Shown here: positions 9,136 through 17,309 of the stretch, one piece after another
How positions within the stretch are numbered: position 1 is the first letter of the stretch
Layout: each line of letters opens with the position of its first letter
Source of the DNA: Bacteroides sp. 519
Lineage (GTDB): Bacteria; Bacteroidota; Bacteroidia; Bacteroidales; Bacteroidaceae
Direction: 5' to 3'
Length of the DNA stretch: 64,000 nt
NCBI RefSeq assembly: GCF_010500955.1
Contig: NZ_QVMJ01000021.1
Coordinates: 118,895-182,894 of the forward strand
Program-made: the position numbers and the translations under genes
The notes under the pieces: generated by a model
Database searches by the model: none
Told to the model about the DNA's origin: nothing
The model's input: the letters and a program-made list of their open reading frames with translations, nothing else

Positions 9136-9178
9136 AAATAAAGTTTTAAAGGTGGTCATCGGTTGTTTAATCCTGTTT

Positions 9179-9346
9179 TTATTTGTAGATCAAAACTGAC
9201 AGGTCTTCTTCTGCAAACATTTCGTTTGCAACCTCCAGCAAAGTTTCGCCGGATAGAGACTCATCATTGAATCTTAATCGAATGGATTTGTAATGCTTTG
9301 AAAATGAGCTGATTGATTTTTGCGTTCGAATCTCACAGACGTTCAT
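9179..9346 (-). CDS. Small hypothetical ORF (55 aa) downstream of tRNA-Lys
   Basis: An ATG at 9346 opens 55 codons ending TAA at 9179, rich in Ser, Glu and Leu with a central amphipathic helix (ETLLEVANEMFAEEDL). The reading frame stays open a few codons upstream towards the tRNA terminator, so it may be the tail of an eroded gene rather than an intact one. It runs towards the TonB-C lipoprotein pair, 43 bases ahead of it. No family recognised. Confidence 0.35.
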   Translation of the reverse strand: MNVCEIRTQKSISSFSKHYKSIRLRFNDESLSGETLLEVANEMFAEEDLSVLIYK

Positions 9347-9362
9347 CAGACGACCGTTGAGA

Positions 9363-9389
9363 GCAAAAAAAACGGCTGAAAAGCCGTTT
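9363..9389 (-). terminator. Intrinsic terminator of tRNA-Lys
   Basis: On the minus strand AACGGCT and AGCCGTT form a 7-bp stem with a 4-base loop, followed by eight T residues. It lies immediately past the 3' end of the tRNA. Confidence 0.85.
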
Positions 9390-9392
9390 CCG

Positions 9393-9465
9393 TGATCCGC
9401 CTGGGGCTCGAACCCAGGACCCCAACATTAAAAGTGTTGTGCTCTACCTGCTGAGCTAGCGAATC
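9393..9465 (-). tRNA. tRNA-Lys (anticodon TTT)
   Basis: A 73-base cloverleaf is visible on the minus strand. A 7-bp acceptor stem (GATTCGC with GCGGATC) is followed by discriminator A. The D-arm reads GCTC..GAGC, the anticodon arm CAACA-CTTTTAA-TGTTG gives anticodon TTT, and the T-arm is CTGGG-TTCGAGC-CCCAG. CCA is not encoded. The 3' end points towards the accessory region at 1-9.3 kb, the usual geometry for integration next to a tRNA. Confidence 0.95.
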
Positions 9466-9491
9466 AATCCTTTATTGCGGTTAAGCGGGTG

Positions 9492-9499
9492 CAAAGGTA
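9492..9499 (-). promoter_or_regulatory. -7 box for tRNA-Lys
   Basis: TACCTTTG on the minus strand matches the Bacteroidetes -7 consensus TAnnTTTG about 27 bases before the tRNA 5' end. Confidence 0.6.
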
Positions 9500-9541
9500 T
9501 AACTATTTTCTTTAACTCCAAAAATATTCCACACTTTTTCA

Positions 9542-9549
9542 TATCTTTG
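9542..9549 (+). promoter_or_regulatory. -7 box for ettA
   Basis: TATCTTTG matches the TAnnTTTG consensus 30 bases before the ettA ATG. It is divergent from the tRNA-Lys promoter. No clear -33 TTTG is present. Confidence 0.6.
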
Positions 9550-9578
9550 CGTCAATTAACAACATATACATTATTAAT

Positions 9579-11264
9579 ATGGCTGACGATAAAAAGATTA
9601 TTTTTTCAATGGTTGGGGTAAGCAAAGCATTCCAACCCAATAAGTATGTACTGAAAGATATATATCTGTCTTTCTTTTACGGTGCAAAGATTGGAATTAT
9701 CGGTTTGAACGGTTCCGGTAAATCAACCTTAATGAAAATTATCGCCGGGCTTGAAAAGTCTTATCAGGGTGAAGTTGTGTTCTCTCCCGGATATTCTGTA
9801 GGGTATTTGGAGCAGGAACCTCAATTAGATGATACAAAGACAGTAAAAGAGGTGGTGATGGAAGGCGTACAACCGATTGTTGATGCATTAACCGAATACG
9901 AAGAAATAAACCTGAAATTTGGTGAACCGGAATATTACGAAGATTCAGATAAAATGGATAAACTCTTTGCTCGTCAAGGAGAACTTCAGGATATTATTGA
10001 TGCTACCGATGCTTGGAACCTTGATAGTACGTTAGAGCGTGCCATGGATGCCCTTCGTTGTCCGCCCGAAGATCAGTTGGTGAAGAATCTTTCCGGAGGA
10101 GAACGTCGACGTGTTGCTTTATGCCGTTTATTACTTCAAAAACCTGATGTATTACTACTCGATGAGCCTACCAACCACTTGGATGCTGAATCGATTGACT
10201 GGTTAGAACAACATTTACAACAATATGAAGGTACGGTAATCGCCGTAACTCACGACCGTTATTTCCTTGATCATGTAGCAGGTTGGATTCTGGAACTGGA
10301 TCGCGGTGAAGGTATTCCATGGAAAGGAAACTATTCTTCGTGGTTGGAACAGAAAACCAAACGTATGGAGATGGAAGAAAAAACAGTTAGCAAACGTCGT
10401 AAAACATTAGAACGCGAATTGGAGTGGGTGCGTATGGCTCCGAAAGCCCGTCATGCCAAAGGAAAAGCCCGTTTAAATTCTTACGATAAATTGTTGAATG
10501 AAGATGTAAAAGCCAAAGAAGAGAAGCTGGAAATCTTTATTCCGAATGGCCCCCGTTTAGGAAATAAAGTAATTGAAGCCATTCATGTAGCAAAAGCTTA
10601 CGGAGATAAATTACTCTTTGATGATTTAAACTTTATGCTTCCTCCTAATGGTATTGTTGGAGTAATTGGACCTAATGGTGCAGGTAAAACCACGCTATTC
10701 CGTCTTATTATGGGATTGGAAACACCCGATAAAGGAACATTCGAAGTTGGAGAAACCGTGAAAGTAGCTTATGTAGATCAGCAGCATAGTGATATTGATC
10801 CTAGTAAGAGCGTTTATCAGGTTATTTCCGGTGGTAATGAATTAATTCGTATGGGTGGGCGTGATGTAAATGCACGTGCTTACTTATCTCGTTTCAATTT
10901 CTCTGGTGGTGATCAGGAAAAGCTTTGTGGAGTGCTTTCTGGTGGTGAACGTAACCGTCTTCACCTGGCAATGGCCTTGAAAGAAGAAGGTAACGTATTG
11001 TTGCTCGATGAACCTACCAATGATATCGACGTAAATACTTTGCGTGCATTGGAAGAAGGTTTGGAAGAGTTTGCCGGATGTGCCGTAGTGATTTCGCACG
11101 ACCGTTGGTTCCTCGACCGTATTTGTACACATATCCTTGCTTTCGAGGGTGATTCGAATGTATTCTATTTTGAAGGTTCTTATTCGGAGTATGAAGAGAA
11201 TAAGATGAAACGTATGGGTAATGTAGAACCTAAAAGAGTAAGATACAGAAAGCTTATGGAATAA
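9579..11264 (+). CDS. ettA: Energy-dependent translational throttle protein EttA (ABC-F)
   Basis: This is a cytosolic ABC-F ATPase that binds the ribosomal E site and gates entry into elongation according to energy state. Both nucleotide-binding domains are complete: Walker A GLNGSGKST near residue 45 and GPNGAGKTT near 367, signatures LSGGER twice, and Walker B LLLDEPTN twice. The linker between them has the basic EWVRMAPKARHAKGKARL segment characteristic of the EttA tRNA-interaction motif. Length (561 aa) fits E. coli EttA. It is probably monocistronic. Confidence 0.93.
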   Translation: MADDKKIIFSMVGVSKAFQPNKYVLKDIYLSFFYGAKIGIIGLNGSGKSTLMKIIAGLEKSYQGEVVFSPGYSVGYLEQEPQLDDTKTVKEVVMEGVQPIVDALTEYEEINLKFGEPEYYEDSDKMDKLFARQGELQDIIDATDAWNLDSTLERAMDALRCPPEDQLVKNLSGGERRRVALCRLLLQKPDVLLLDEPTNHLDAESIDWLEQHLQQYEGTVIAVTHDRYFLDHVAGWILELDRGEGIPWKGNYSSWLEQKTKRMEMEEKTVSKRRKTLERELEWVRMAPKARHAKGKARLNSYDKLLNEDVKAKEEKLEIFIPNGPRLGNKVIEAIHVAKAYGDKLLFDDLNFMLPPNGIVGVIGPNGAGKTTLFRLIMGLETPDKGTFEVGETVKVAYVDQQHSDIDPSKSVYQVISGGNELIRMGGRDVNARAYLSRFNFSGGDQEKLCGVLSGGERNRLHLAMALKEEGNVLLLDEPTNDIDVNTLRALEEGLEEFAGCAVVISHDRWFLDRICTHILAFEGDSNVFYFEGSYSEYEENKMKRMGNVEPKRVRYRKLME

Positions 11265-11421
11265 AATAACCTCTTGAATATGCTATTGCCCTATATAATA
11301 TTTTTTGCAAATATATGGCTGTTGCAATGAAAAAAAGTAAGTATTCTATATTCAAGAAACTGTTTTTATTACAAAAATATTAAATATGCAGCAATAATAT
11401 GTTGTATAACATGAAATTATA

Positions 11422-11429
11422 TATCTTTG
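11422..11429 (+). promoter_or_regulatory. -7 box for the winged-helix gene
   Basis: TATCTTTG fits TAnnTTTG. It lies in the 236-base gap after ettA and about 70 bases before the next start, implying a leader of roughly 65 bases. Confidence 0.55.
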
Positions 11430-11500
11430 TACCGAAAATAAATTTGCATAGTTTATTTATGCTGAAAAAATCAAATGTTTAACAAAAATCTGAAAACAAA

Positions 11501-11701
11501 ATGTTGAAAGAAAAAGCTGGTGAAACCGCAGGACGTATCTGGAATGCCCTTGAAGGTACTGAAGGATTAACAGCTAAACAACTGAAAAAAGCTACTAAAT
11601 TAGTGGACAAAGATCTTTTCCTCGGACTGGGATGGTTATTGAGAGAAGATAAAGTTTCAGCTGAGGAAGTTGAAGGTGAACTTTTTATTAAGTTGATCTA
11701 A
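11501..11701 (+). CDS. Winged-helix domain protein (66 aa)
   Basis: This short protein (MLKEKAGETAGRIWNALEG..) matches the small winged helix-turn-helix family (DUF2582-like) common in Bacteroidetes: helices around IWNALEG, LTAKQLKKATK and DLFLGLGWLLRE, then a wing ending ELFIKLI. Family members are assumed to bind DNA, but the target is unknown. It has its own promoter and is followed by a strong terminator, so it is expressed alone. Confidence 0.8.
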   Translation: MLKEKAGETAGRIWNALEGTEGLTAKQLKKATKLVDKDLFLGLGWLLREDKVSAEEVEGELFIKLI

Positions 11702-11725
11702 GAGAACACTAAACTGATAAAAAAG

Positions 11726-11765
11726 ATGCGTTGATACATTTGAATGTTATCAGCGCATTTTTTTA
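11726..11765 (+). terminator. Intrinsic terminator after the winged-helix gene
   Basis: ATGCGTTGATA pairs with TATCAGCGCAT (one G-T pair), and the stem extends by CAT/ATG around a short loop. A run of T residues follows. Confidence 0.85.
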
Positions 11766-11781
11766 TTTTCTTGCATTTATG

Positions 11782-11789
11782 TATCTTTG
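11782..11789 (+). promoter_or_regulatory. -7 box for lepA
   Basis: TATCTTTG lies 28 bases before the lepA start and matches the TAnnTTTG consensus. Confidence 0.6.
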
Positions 11790-11816
11790 CGCACTTATTA
11801 ACGATTAAAGCATAGA

Positions 11817-13598
11817 ATGAAAAATATACGCAATTTTTGCATTATCGCACATATTGATCACGGTAAATCTACTTTGGCCGACCGCTTATTGGAATACACA
11901 AAGACAATTCAGGTTACTGGAGGGCAGATGCTCGATGATATGGACCTGGAAAAGGAAAGGGGTATTACCATTAAAAGCCATGCTATTCAGATGGAATATA
12001 CTCATAACAATGAAAAATATATTCTTAATTTGATTGACACTCCGGGACACGTGGATTTCTCTTATGAAGTATCCCGTTCTATAGCTGCCTGTGAAGGTGC
12101 TCTGCTGATTGTAGATTCAACACAAGGCGTACAAGCTCAAACAATATCGAATCTTTATATGGCCATTGAACACGATCTGGAAATTATTCCGGTAGTGAAC
12201 AAGTGCGATATGTCTAACTCCATGCCCGAAGAAGTAGAGGATGAAATCATTGAACTGCTTGGATGTAAACGTGAAGAAATAATCCGTGCATCCGGTAAAA
12301 CCGGTATGGGAATAGAAGATATTTTATCTGCCGTAATAGAACGTGTACCTCATCCTAAAGGCGATGAAGAAGCACCATTGCAAGCCTTGATTTTTGACTC
12401 GGTTTTTAACTCCTTCCGTGGTATTATTGCATACTTTAAAATAACAAATGGCGTAATTCGATCGGGGGATAAAGTGAAATTCATCAATACCGGAAAAGAA
12501 TATGCAGCAGATGAAATCGGAGTGTTGAAAATGCAAATGGTTCCACGAAAAGAACTACGCACAGGTGATGTAGGATATATAATTTCCGGAATTAAAACTT
12601 CTAAAGAAGTAAAAGTAGGAGATACGATTACGCATGTAGCTCGTCCTGCTCAAAATGCCATTGCCGGATTTGAGGAAGTTAAACCAATGGTGTTTGCCGG
12701 GGTATATCCCATTGAAGCAGAAGACTATGAAAACCTGCGCTCATCATTAGAAAAATTACAATTAAATGATGCTTCCCTTACGTTTCAACCCGAATCATCG
12801 TTGGCATTAGGATTTGGATTCCGTTGCGGATTTCTGGGATTACTCCACATGGAAATTGTGCAGGAACGATTAGACAGGGAATTTGATATGAATGTGATAA
12901 CAACAGTACCCAATGTTTCATATCAAATATACGATAAGCAAGGAAATATGACAGAAGTTCATAATCCTGGTGGTATGCCCGATGTAACTTTGATCGATCA
13001 TATTGAAGAACCTTATATAAAAGCATCAGTTATCACAACTACCGATTATATAGGCTCTATAATGACTTTGTGTCTGGGCAAAAGAGGCGAATTGTTGAAA
13101 CAGGAATATATATCAGGAAACCGGGTAGAGCTACACTATAGCATGCCTCTTGGTGAAATCGTTATTGATTTCTATGATAAGCTTAAAAGTATTTCCAAAG
13201 GATATGCTTCTTTTGATTATCACATGGATGGTTTCCGTCCTTCTAAATTGGTAAAACTGGATATTTTGTTAAATGGCGAATCTGTTGATGCACTATCTAC
13301 CTTAACCCACTTTGATAATGCGTACGACTTTGGTCGCCGTATGTGTGAGAAACTAAAAGAACTCATTCCACGTCAACAGTTCGATATTGCCATTCAAGCA
13401 GCTATTGGTGCTAAAATTATTGCTCGCGAAACAATTAAAGCTGTGCGTAAAGATGTTACAGCTAAATGTTACGGAGGTGATATCAGCCGTAAACGTAAGT
13501 TGCTTGAAAAGCAGAAAAAAGGAAAGAAGAGAATGAAACAGATTGGTAATGTTGAAGTTCCACAAAAAGCATTCTTAGCAGTATTAAAATTAGATTAA
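11817..13598 (+). CDS. lepA: Elongation factor 4 (LepA)
   Basis: This translational GTPase remobilises stalled or mistranslocated ribosomes and assists 30S biogenesis. G motifs are in order: AHIDHGKST (residues 10-18), RGIT, DTPGH near 78 and NKCD near 132. The LepA-specific C-terminal domain is complete, with RETIKAVRKDVTAKCYGGD followed by the basic KQKKGKKRMK tail. The length, 593 aa, is normal. It has its own promoter and stands alone. Confidence 0.96.
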   Translation: MKNIRNFCIIAHIDHGKSTLADRLLEYTKTIQVTGGQMLDDMDLEKERGITIKSHAIQMEYTHNNEKYILNLIDTPGHVDFSYEVSRSIAACEGALLIVDSTQGVQAQTISNLYMAIEHDLEIIPVVNKCDMSNSMPEEVEDEIIELLGCKREEIIRASGKTGMGIEDILSAVIERVPHPKGDEEAPLQALIFDSVFNSFRGIIAYFKITNGVIRSGDKVKFINTGKEYAADEIGVLKMQMVPRKELRTGDVGYIISGIKTSKEVKVGDTITHVARPAQNAIAGFEEVKPMVFAGVYPIEAEDYENLRSSLEKLQLNDASLTFQPESSLALGFGFRCGFLGLLHMEIVQERLDREFDMNVITTVPNVSYQIYDKQGNMTEVHNPGGMPDVTLIDHIEEPYIKASVITTTDYIGSIMTLCLGKRGELLKQEYISGNRVELHYSMPLGEIVIDFYDKLKSISKGYASFDYHMDGFRPSKLVKLDILLNGESVDALSTLTHFDNAYDFGRRMCEKLKELIPRQQFDIAIQAAIGAKIIARETIKAVRKDVTAKCYGGDISRKRKLLEKQKKGKKRMKQIGNVEVPQKAFLAVLKLD

Positions 13599-13633
13599 GA
13601 ATATAATTCTTTTCTTAATTAATACCAGTTTCT

Positions 13634-13641
13634 TATATTTG
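13634..13641 (+). promoter_or_regulatory. Probable -7 box for nhaA
   Basis: TATATTTG matches TAnnTTTG and would give a leader of about 135 bases that contains the palindrome at 13738-13758. Confidence 0.5.
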
Positions 13642-13737
13642 CATAAAAGGTTTCTATAGAATACTGTGATTTCTGTATTAATCGTATATAATTTAGTGAA
13701 AATTATTCCTTTAATCTAATATAAACAGGATGAAGGT

Positions 13738-13758
13738 GTGTCAAAAGACTTTTGACAC
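13738..13758. promoter_or_regulatory. Perfect 10-bp palindrome in the nhaA leader
   Basis: GTGTCAAAAG and CTTTTGACAC are exact reverse complements separated by one base, with further G/C pairing possible outside through a bulge. It ends 23 bases before the nhaA start. It could be an RNA hairpin or a dimeric protein operator. There is no following T-run, so a simple terminator is unlikely. Confidence 0.5.
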
Positions 13759-13781
13759 CCTCTCATTTAAAATAGAAAATT

Positions 13782-15101
13782 ATGGCTTTTTATCGCAGAA
13801 AGTATATTGCTTGGATTAGTGTTATGGGTAGTGCGATATTATTCTTGGCTGCTATTCTGGCAGCTGTTATCGCTAACTCATCGTTTGGTCCTGCATATTG
13901 GGAGTTTATGTCCAGTGAAGTTCATTTACAGATTGGACGTTTTAATTTGTTTTCGCATGGAACCCATTGTCTAACCGTTCATGAACTTATAAACGACGGT
14001 TTAATGACTATCTTTTTCTTCTGTGTTGGGTTAGAAATAAAGCGCGAACTTCTTGTTGGAGAGTTATCTTCGTTTCGTAAAGCTATCCTTCCTTTTATTG
14101 CTGCCTGTGGCGGTATGGTTTTTCCAGTATTAATTTATATTCTTATATGTCCTCCGTCTATGCCAGGAGGCGAGGGGGTGGCTATTCCAATGGCAACCGA
14201 TATTGCATTTTCTCTGGGCGTACTCAGTCTTTTGGGTAGTAGGGTGCCTTTATCATTAAAAATATTTCTTACAGCTTTTGCGGTAGTCGATGATATTGGC
14301 GGTATTCTTATTATTGCCATATTCTATAGTTCTCAGGTACATGTAAGCTATCTTCTTTGGGCATTACTGATATTTGTAGTTCTTTATTTTATAGCCAAAC
14401 GCGGCCCTACAGCTAAAACCTTTATAGTAATAGGAGGAGTGGCAATATGGTATTTGTTCTTGCAATCAGGTATTCATAGCACAATATCGGGTGTGTTGTT
14501 GGCGTTTGTAATTTCGGCCAAACCGCAATTAAATGTAGGAAAATATATTGAGCGGATTCGTCGGTTGATAAACTCTTTCCCAGCCATGGAGTCGGAAAGT
14601 ATTGTGTTAACAAACCAACAAATTGCTAAACTGAAGCGTGTAGAATCAGCTTCGGATAAGGTTATTAGTCCGTTGCAATCTATGGAAGACAATTTGCACA
14701 ATACAGTAAACTATATAATTCTTCCTCTTTTTGCTTTTGCCAACGCCGGTATTGTTTTTAATACACAAAGTGGCGCTGTTGTTGGCGATGTTACCTATGC
14801 AATTGGTCTTGGATTAGTAATAGGAAAGTTTTTGGGTATTTTCTTGTTTACTTGGGCTGCAATAAAATTTGGAGTAACCAAAATGCCGCCAGGTATGAAT
14901 TGGAATAATGTTGCCGGAGTAGCTCTATTGGGTGGTATTGGATTCACAGTTTCTTTATTCATATCCAATCTGTCTTTCGGTGCAGATGCAGTATTATTAA
15001 ATCAGGCTAAGATGGGTGTTTTAGGAGGTTCATTAATAGCAGGGATACTTGGTTTTATTGTATTGAACAAAACGCTACCACCCAAAGATTCTTTAAATTA
15101 A
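13782..15101 (+). CDS. nhaA: Na+/H+ antiporter NhaA
   Basis: This inner-membrane electrogenic sodium/proton antiporter handles pH and sodium stress. It has about 12 hydrophobic segments. Hallmarks are FFCVGLEIKREL, the ATDIAFSLGVLSLLG and AFAVVDDIGGI stretches with the paired aspartates (VVDD) of the ion site, and GIGFTVSLFISNLSF near the end. The length, 439 aa, is slightly longer than E. coli NhaA owing to a loop around 255-300. It is a single gene with a strong terminator. Confidence 0.95.
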   Translation: MAFYRRKYIAWISVMGSAILFLAAILAAVIANSSFGPAYWEFMSSEVHLQIGRFNLFSHGTHCLTVHELINDGLMTIFFFCVGLEIKRELLVGELSSFRKAILPFIAACGGMVFPVLIYILICPPSMPGGEGVAIPMATDIAFSLGVLSLLGSRVPLSLKIFLTAFAVVDDIGGILIIAIFYSSQVHVSYLLWALLIFVVLYFIAKRGPTAKTFIVIGGVAIWYLFLQSGIHSTISGVLLAFVISAKPQLNVGKYIERIRRLINSFPAMESESIVLTNQQIAKLKRVESASDKVISPLQSMEDNLHNTVNYIILPLFAFANAGIVFNTQSGAVVGDVTYAIGLGLVIGKFLGIFLFTWAAIKFGVTKMPPGMNWNNVAGVALLGGIGFTVSLFISNLSFGADAVLLNQAKMGVLGGSLIAGILGFIVLNKTLPPKDSLN

Positions 15102-15125
15102 ATTGATTTTAATTCCCACAGTAGA

Positions 15126-15150
15126 GACGCAATGCATTGCGTCTTTTTTT
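15126..15150 (+). terminator. Intrinsic terminator of nhaA
   Basis: GACGCAATG and CATTGCGTC form a perfect 9-bp palindromic stem followed by seven T residues, 25 bases past the nhaA stop. Confidence 0.88.
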
Positions 15151-15169
15151 AATCATGTAGTGCTTGCGA

Positions 15170-15415
15170 AGCGTGGATCTTTATGCTATTTCTTGTGTTT
15201 TATTTATGAATCCCCTATGGGGATTTGTGTTCATATGTTTTGTTCTTCTATTGATATGAATGCCCTATGGGCATTAGAATGTGGATTATGGATATTAGGA
15301 ACCAATAATTAGTTGCCCAATTACCATATAGCATATTTACAGAGTTGCCCGTAAGGCATACATATCAATAGAATAACATATTACACAAAAACAAAATCCC
15401 CATATAGGGGATTCA
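15170..15415. repeat. Palindromic repeats of the CCCTATGGGC type
   Basis: The 772-base gap 15102-15873 has no gene I can support. This part holds palindromes such as AATCCCCTATGGGGATT (15209), AATGCCCTATGGGCATT (15259) and AATCCCCATATAGGGGATT (15395). Flanking copies of TCTATTGATATG and its complement can pair across the region. A related set occurs between hisC and hisD at 51340-51530, so this is a dispersed family. Confidence 0.7.
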
Positions 15416-15608
15416 TATTCTTTATTTCGCTTTTCGGGCTGGATTGAGCCTCTCAAATTTATTAGCCACAGAAAGTTTTCGATGAAAAAAGCATCATAAG
15501 TCTCATAGATGATTTAATGTGTTAATTATCAAATATTTAATTTATGACAGTTCGCTAAAAAGTAAAACATAAGTACCATTCGAAGTATCATAACTCATAA
15601 CTTTTTTT

Positions 15609-15731
15609 CATCCCGGTAGCATAAAGCCTTTCTCCCGGTAGGATAAACAGTTTCTCCCGGTAGGATAAACAGTTTCTCCCGGTAGGATGAACGCTTCATC
15701 CCGGTAGGAGAAAAGCTTTATCCTACCGGGA
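15609..15731. repeat. Five tandem CCCGGTAGGATA units plus one inverted unit
   Basis: A 21-22 base unit with the core TCCCGGTAGGATAAACAG is repeated five times, with changes concentrated after the core. One inverted copy (TCCTACCGGGA) closes the array, so its last direct unit can form a hairpin. There is no open frame through it. Confidence 0.75.
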
Positions 15732-15779
15732 CAAAAAGTGCAGTAAAATATCTGTTTGTATATAGGCCGGAAGGTCAAT

Positions 15780-15860
15780 GCTATATAGAACAAGGGAGCG
15801 ATGCTATATAGAACAAAGGCATTCAGCTATATAGCCTGAGGCCACTTTGCTATATAGCTT
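15780..15860. repeat. GCTATATAG repeats
   Basis: Four copies of GCTATATAG occur in 80 bases, the first two continuing as AACAA. The core is self-complementary at CTATATAG. The array ends 14 bases from the stop of the ThiE-like gene. Confidence 0.6.
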
Positions 15861-15873
15861 GCATAGATAAAAC

Positions 15874-16482
15874 TTATTCCGCCATTTCTTTCAATATCTT
15901 GAAGTGCTTTATAATCCCACCGAAGTCTTTATCGTTGCACACATCGAACTTTTCCCAAAGATCGTTCATTATAACTGCGCCTCCAAAACCAATGTCTTTA
16001 ACCTCGTGTATGTTTTCCGGCGAAATACCACCAAAAGCCATAACATCTGTATCTATATATCCTTCTTTCACAACCTTACGCAATTCTTCGGCAGAGAAGT
16101 TCATGAAGTTGTTACTGCTGGGATCAGAGTCGTAGATACCTTTCAGGAAAACGTAATCGTAGAAATGTTTTTTCTTGCGTAACTCTTCAATTGAACGGCA
16201 CGAACAACTAACATGGCCAGCATAATCATGCGGTTCCTTGGGATTTCTCATATTTAAATGAATCCCCATTAAGTTGTATTCCTCTTTCAGGTAAAAATGT
16301 TCGTGAGTAACTATACGCTTGTGGTATTTTTCGGGAATCAAAGTAAGAAGCCTCTCCGAGTACATGGCCGAGGTTTCGGGCTTTCTTAAATGAAGGATAT
16401 CCAACCCCTCTTCGAAAAGCAGTGTAATAATTTTATCTTCTTCAACAAAGAAGTATGGAGCTGTGATTACAATTAACTTCAT
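15874..16482 (-). CDS. Thiamine-phosphate synthase-like (ThiE/TenI) protein
   Basis: The protein has the TIM-barrel pattern of the ThiE/TenI superfamily: MKLIVITAP, HLRKPETS, GIHLNMRNP, SCSCRSIEEL, DYVFLKGIYDSDPS and AFGGIS near the end. ThiE couples HMP-PP and HET-P, but the usual HLGQxD and GxSxH motifs are altered (HLNMRN, SCSCRS), so catalysis is uncertain and a TenI-like or divergent role is possible. No other thiamine genes are nearby, which argues against the standard role. The -7 box at 16503 supports this start. Confidence 0.7.
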   Translation of the reverse strand: MKLIVITAPYFFVEEDKIITLLFEEGLDILHLRKPETSAMYSERLLTLIPEKYHKRIVTHEHFYLKEEYNLMGIHLNMRNPKEPHDYAGHVSCSCRSIEELRKKKHFYDYVFLKGIYDSDPSSNNFMNFSAEELRKVVKEGYIDTDVMAFGGISPENIHEVKDIGFGGAVIMNDLWEKFDVCNDKDFGGIIKHFKILKEMAE

Positions 16483-16502
16483 TTTACCTTAACCATTTTA
16501 TA

Positions 16503-16510
16503 CAAAGGTA
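16503..16510 (-). promoter_or_regulatory. -7 box for the ThiE-like gene
   Basis: TACCTTTG on the minus strand lies 20 bases before the start codon. Confidence 0.55.
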
Positions 16511-16553
16511 ACAATTAACCAGATTGAACAGATAGTAATATTGTGAAAATTTG

Positions 16554-17078
16554 TTAGGACAGCTTTTCTAACATGCGTCTGATCGTAGTTTTTACACCCA
16601 TTGTGTAATAATCTAAGTCAGCATTTTCGAGGTACATTTTAAATTCCAACAGCAAATCGGGTTCTTTTTTACATAACTTGTATGCTGTTTTTATAGATAA
16701 TGCTTGAACCCCTGTTGTTTCTTCGGGCGCAAGCATTTTGTTAAAACAATAATCAAGTAAGTTTACAGGGAATGGTTCGGGAATGGGCAAAGTAAATAAA
16801 ATGGAGAGAAGTATTCTTTTTGTTCCATCGTGATGAGAACTTAAAAGCCTGTCGATTAATTCGTTCTGTTTATTGGCGAACCATTCAGGGTGTAATATCG
16901 CTAACTTTTCGCAAGCCCATGTGGCCCTCCAGGAAACCTTGATTTCTTTATCATCCATTAAATTATAAATGCGATCAAAATCTTCCGGATAATGATGTAC
17001 GGATTCAACAATGTCATCGATATATGCTTTACTAATCGGACCTGCCAGGAGACAACGAAAATCCTCAATTCTTTTCAT
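16554..17078 (-). CDS. HEAT/ARM-like helical repeat protein (174 aa)
   Basis: ATG 17078 (MKRIEDFRCLLAG) is preferred; an ATG 11 codons upstream would lie over the promoter. The sequence is almost all helical, with repeated pairs such as SWRATWACEKLAILHPEWF and KRILLSILFTLP, typical of HEAT or armadillo-like scaffolds. There is no signal peptide, so it is probably cytosolic. No catalytic residues stand out. The partner is unknown. Confidence 0.7.
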   Translation of the reverse strand: MKRIEDFRCLLAGPISKAYIDDIVESVHHYPEDFDRIYNLMDDKEIKVSWRATWACEKLAILHPEWFANKQNELIDRLLSSHHDGTKRILLSILFTLPIPEPFPVNLLDYCFNKMLAPEETTGVQALSIKTAYKLCKKEPDLLLEFKMYLENADLDYYTMGVKTTIRRMLEKLS

Positions 17079-17099
17079 GTTATGTGCAATTTTAAAATG

Positions 17100-17107
17100 C
17101 AAACATA
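17100..17107 (-). promoter_or_regulatory. -7 box for the helical-repeat gene
   Basis: TATGTTTG on the minus strand lies 21 bases before ATG 17078 and supports that start over the upstream one. Confidence 0.5.
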
Positions 17108-17158
17108 ACAATACTTCTCTGATTAGAAAACAAGAAACGCGAATGAATTTTAGCCTGA

Positions 17159-17309
17159 ATTATTCATATTCAAGAATGGAAGGAGTTAAAGGGAGTTATC
17201 AGGAGCTTTGCTCCTTAGGAGTTATAGCTCTAAGATACTTCAGAGCATCTAAAGCTTTAACTCCTTTAACTCCTTTAACTCCTAGCGAAGCGATAACTCC
17301 TTCCATTCT
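17159..17309. repeat. MITE-like palindromic element, copy C1
   Basis: The element has 16-base terminal inverted repeats (AGAATGGAAGGAGTTA and its complement) around 137 bases. Its interior is itself a foldback (AGGAGCTTTGCTCCT; AACTCCTTTAACTCC repeats). The left flank ATTATTCATATTCA also occurs, inverted, at the outer end of copy C3, so the true end may lie there. The right end touches the stop codon of sodB. It differs from copy C2 mainly by one extra 9-base unit. No transposase is present. Confidence 0.75.

Noticed and set aside
15126..15150. GACGCAATGCATTGCGTC as an operator
   Set aside because: The following T-run and position after the nhaA stop make it a terminator.
15609..15731. CRISPR array
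   Set aside because: Units are contiguous 22-mers without distinct spacers, and no cas gene is nearby. The same holds for the array at 40928.
15874..16510. TPP riboswitch ahead of the ThiE-like gene
   Set aside because: The leader is only about 20 bases long and lacks any THI-box sequence.
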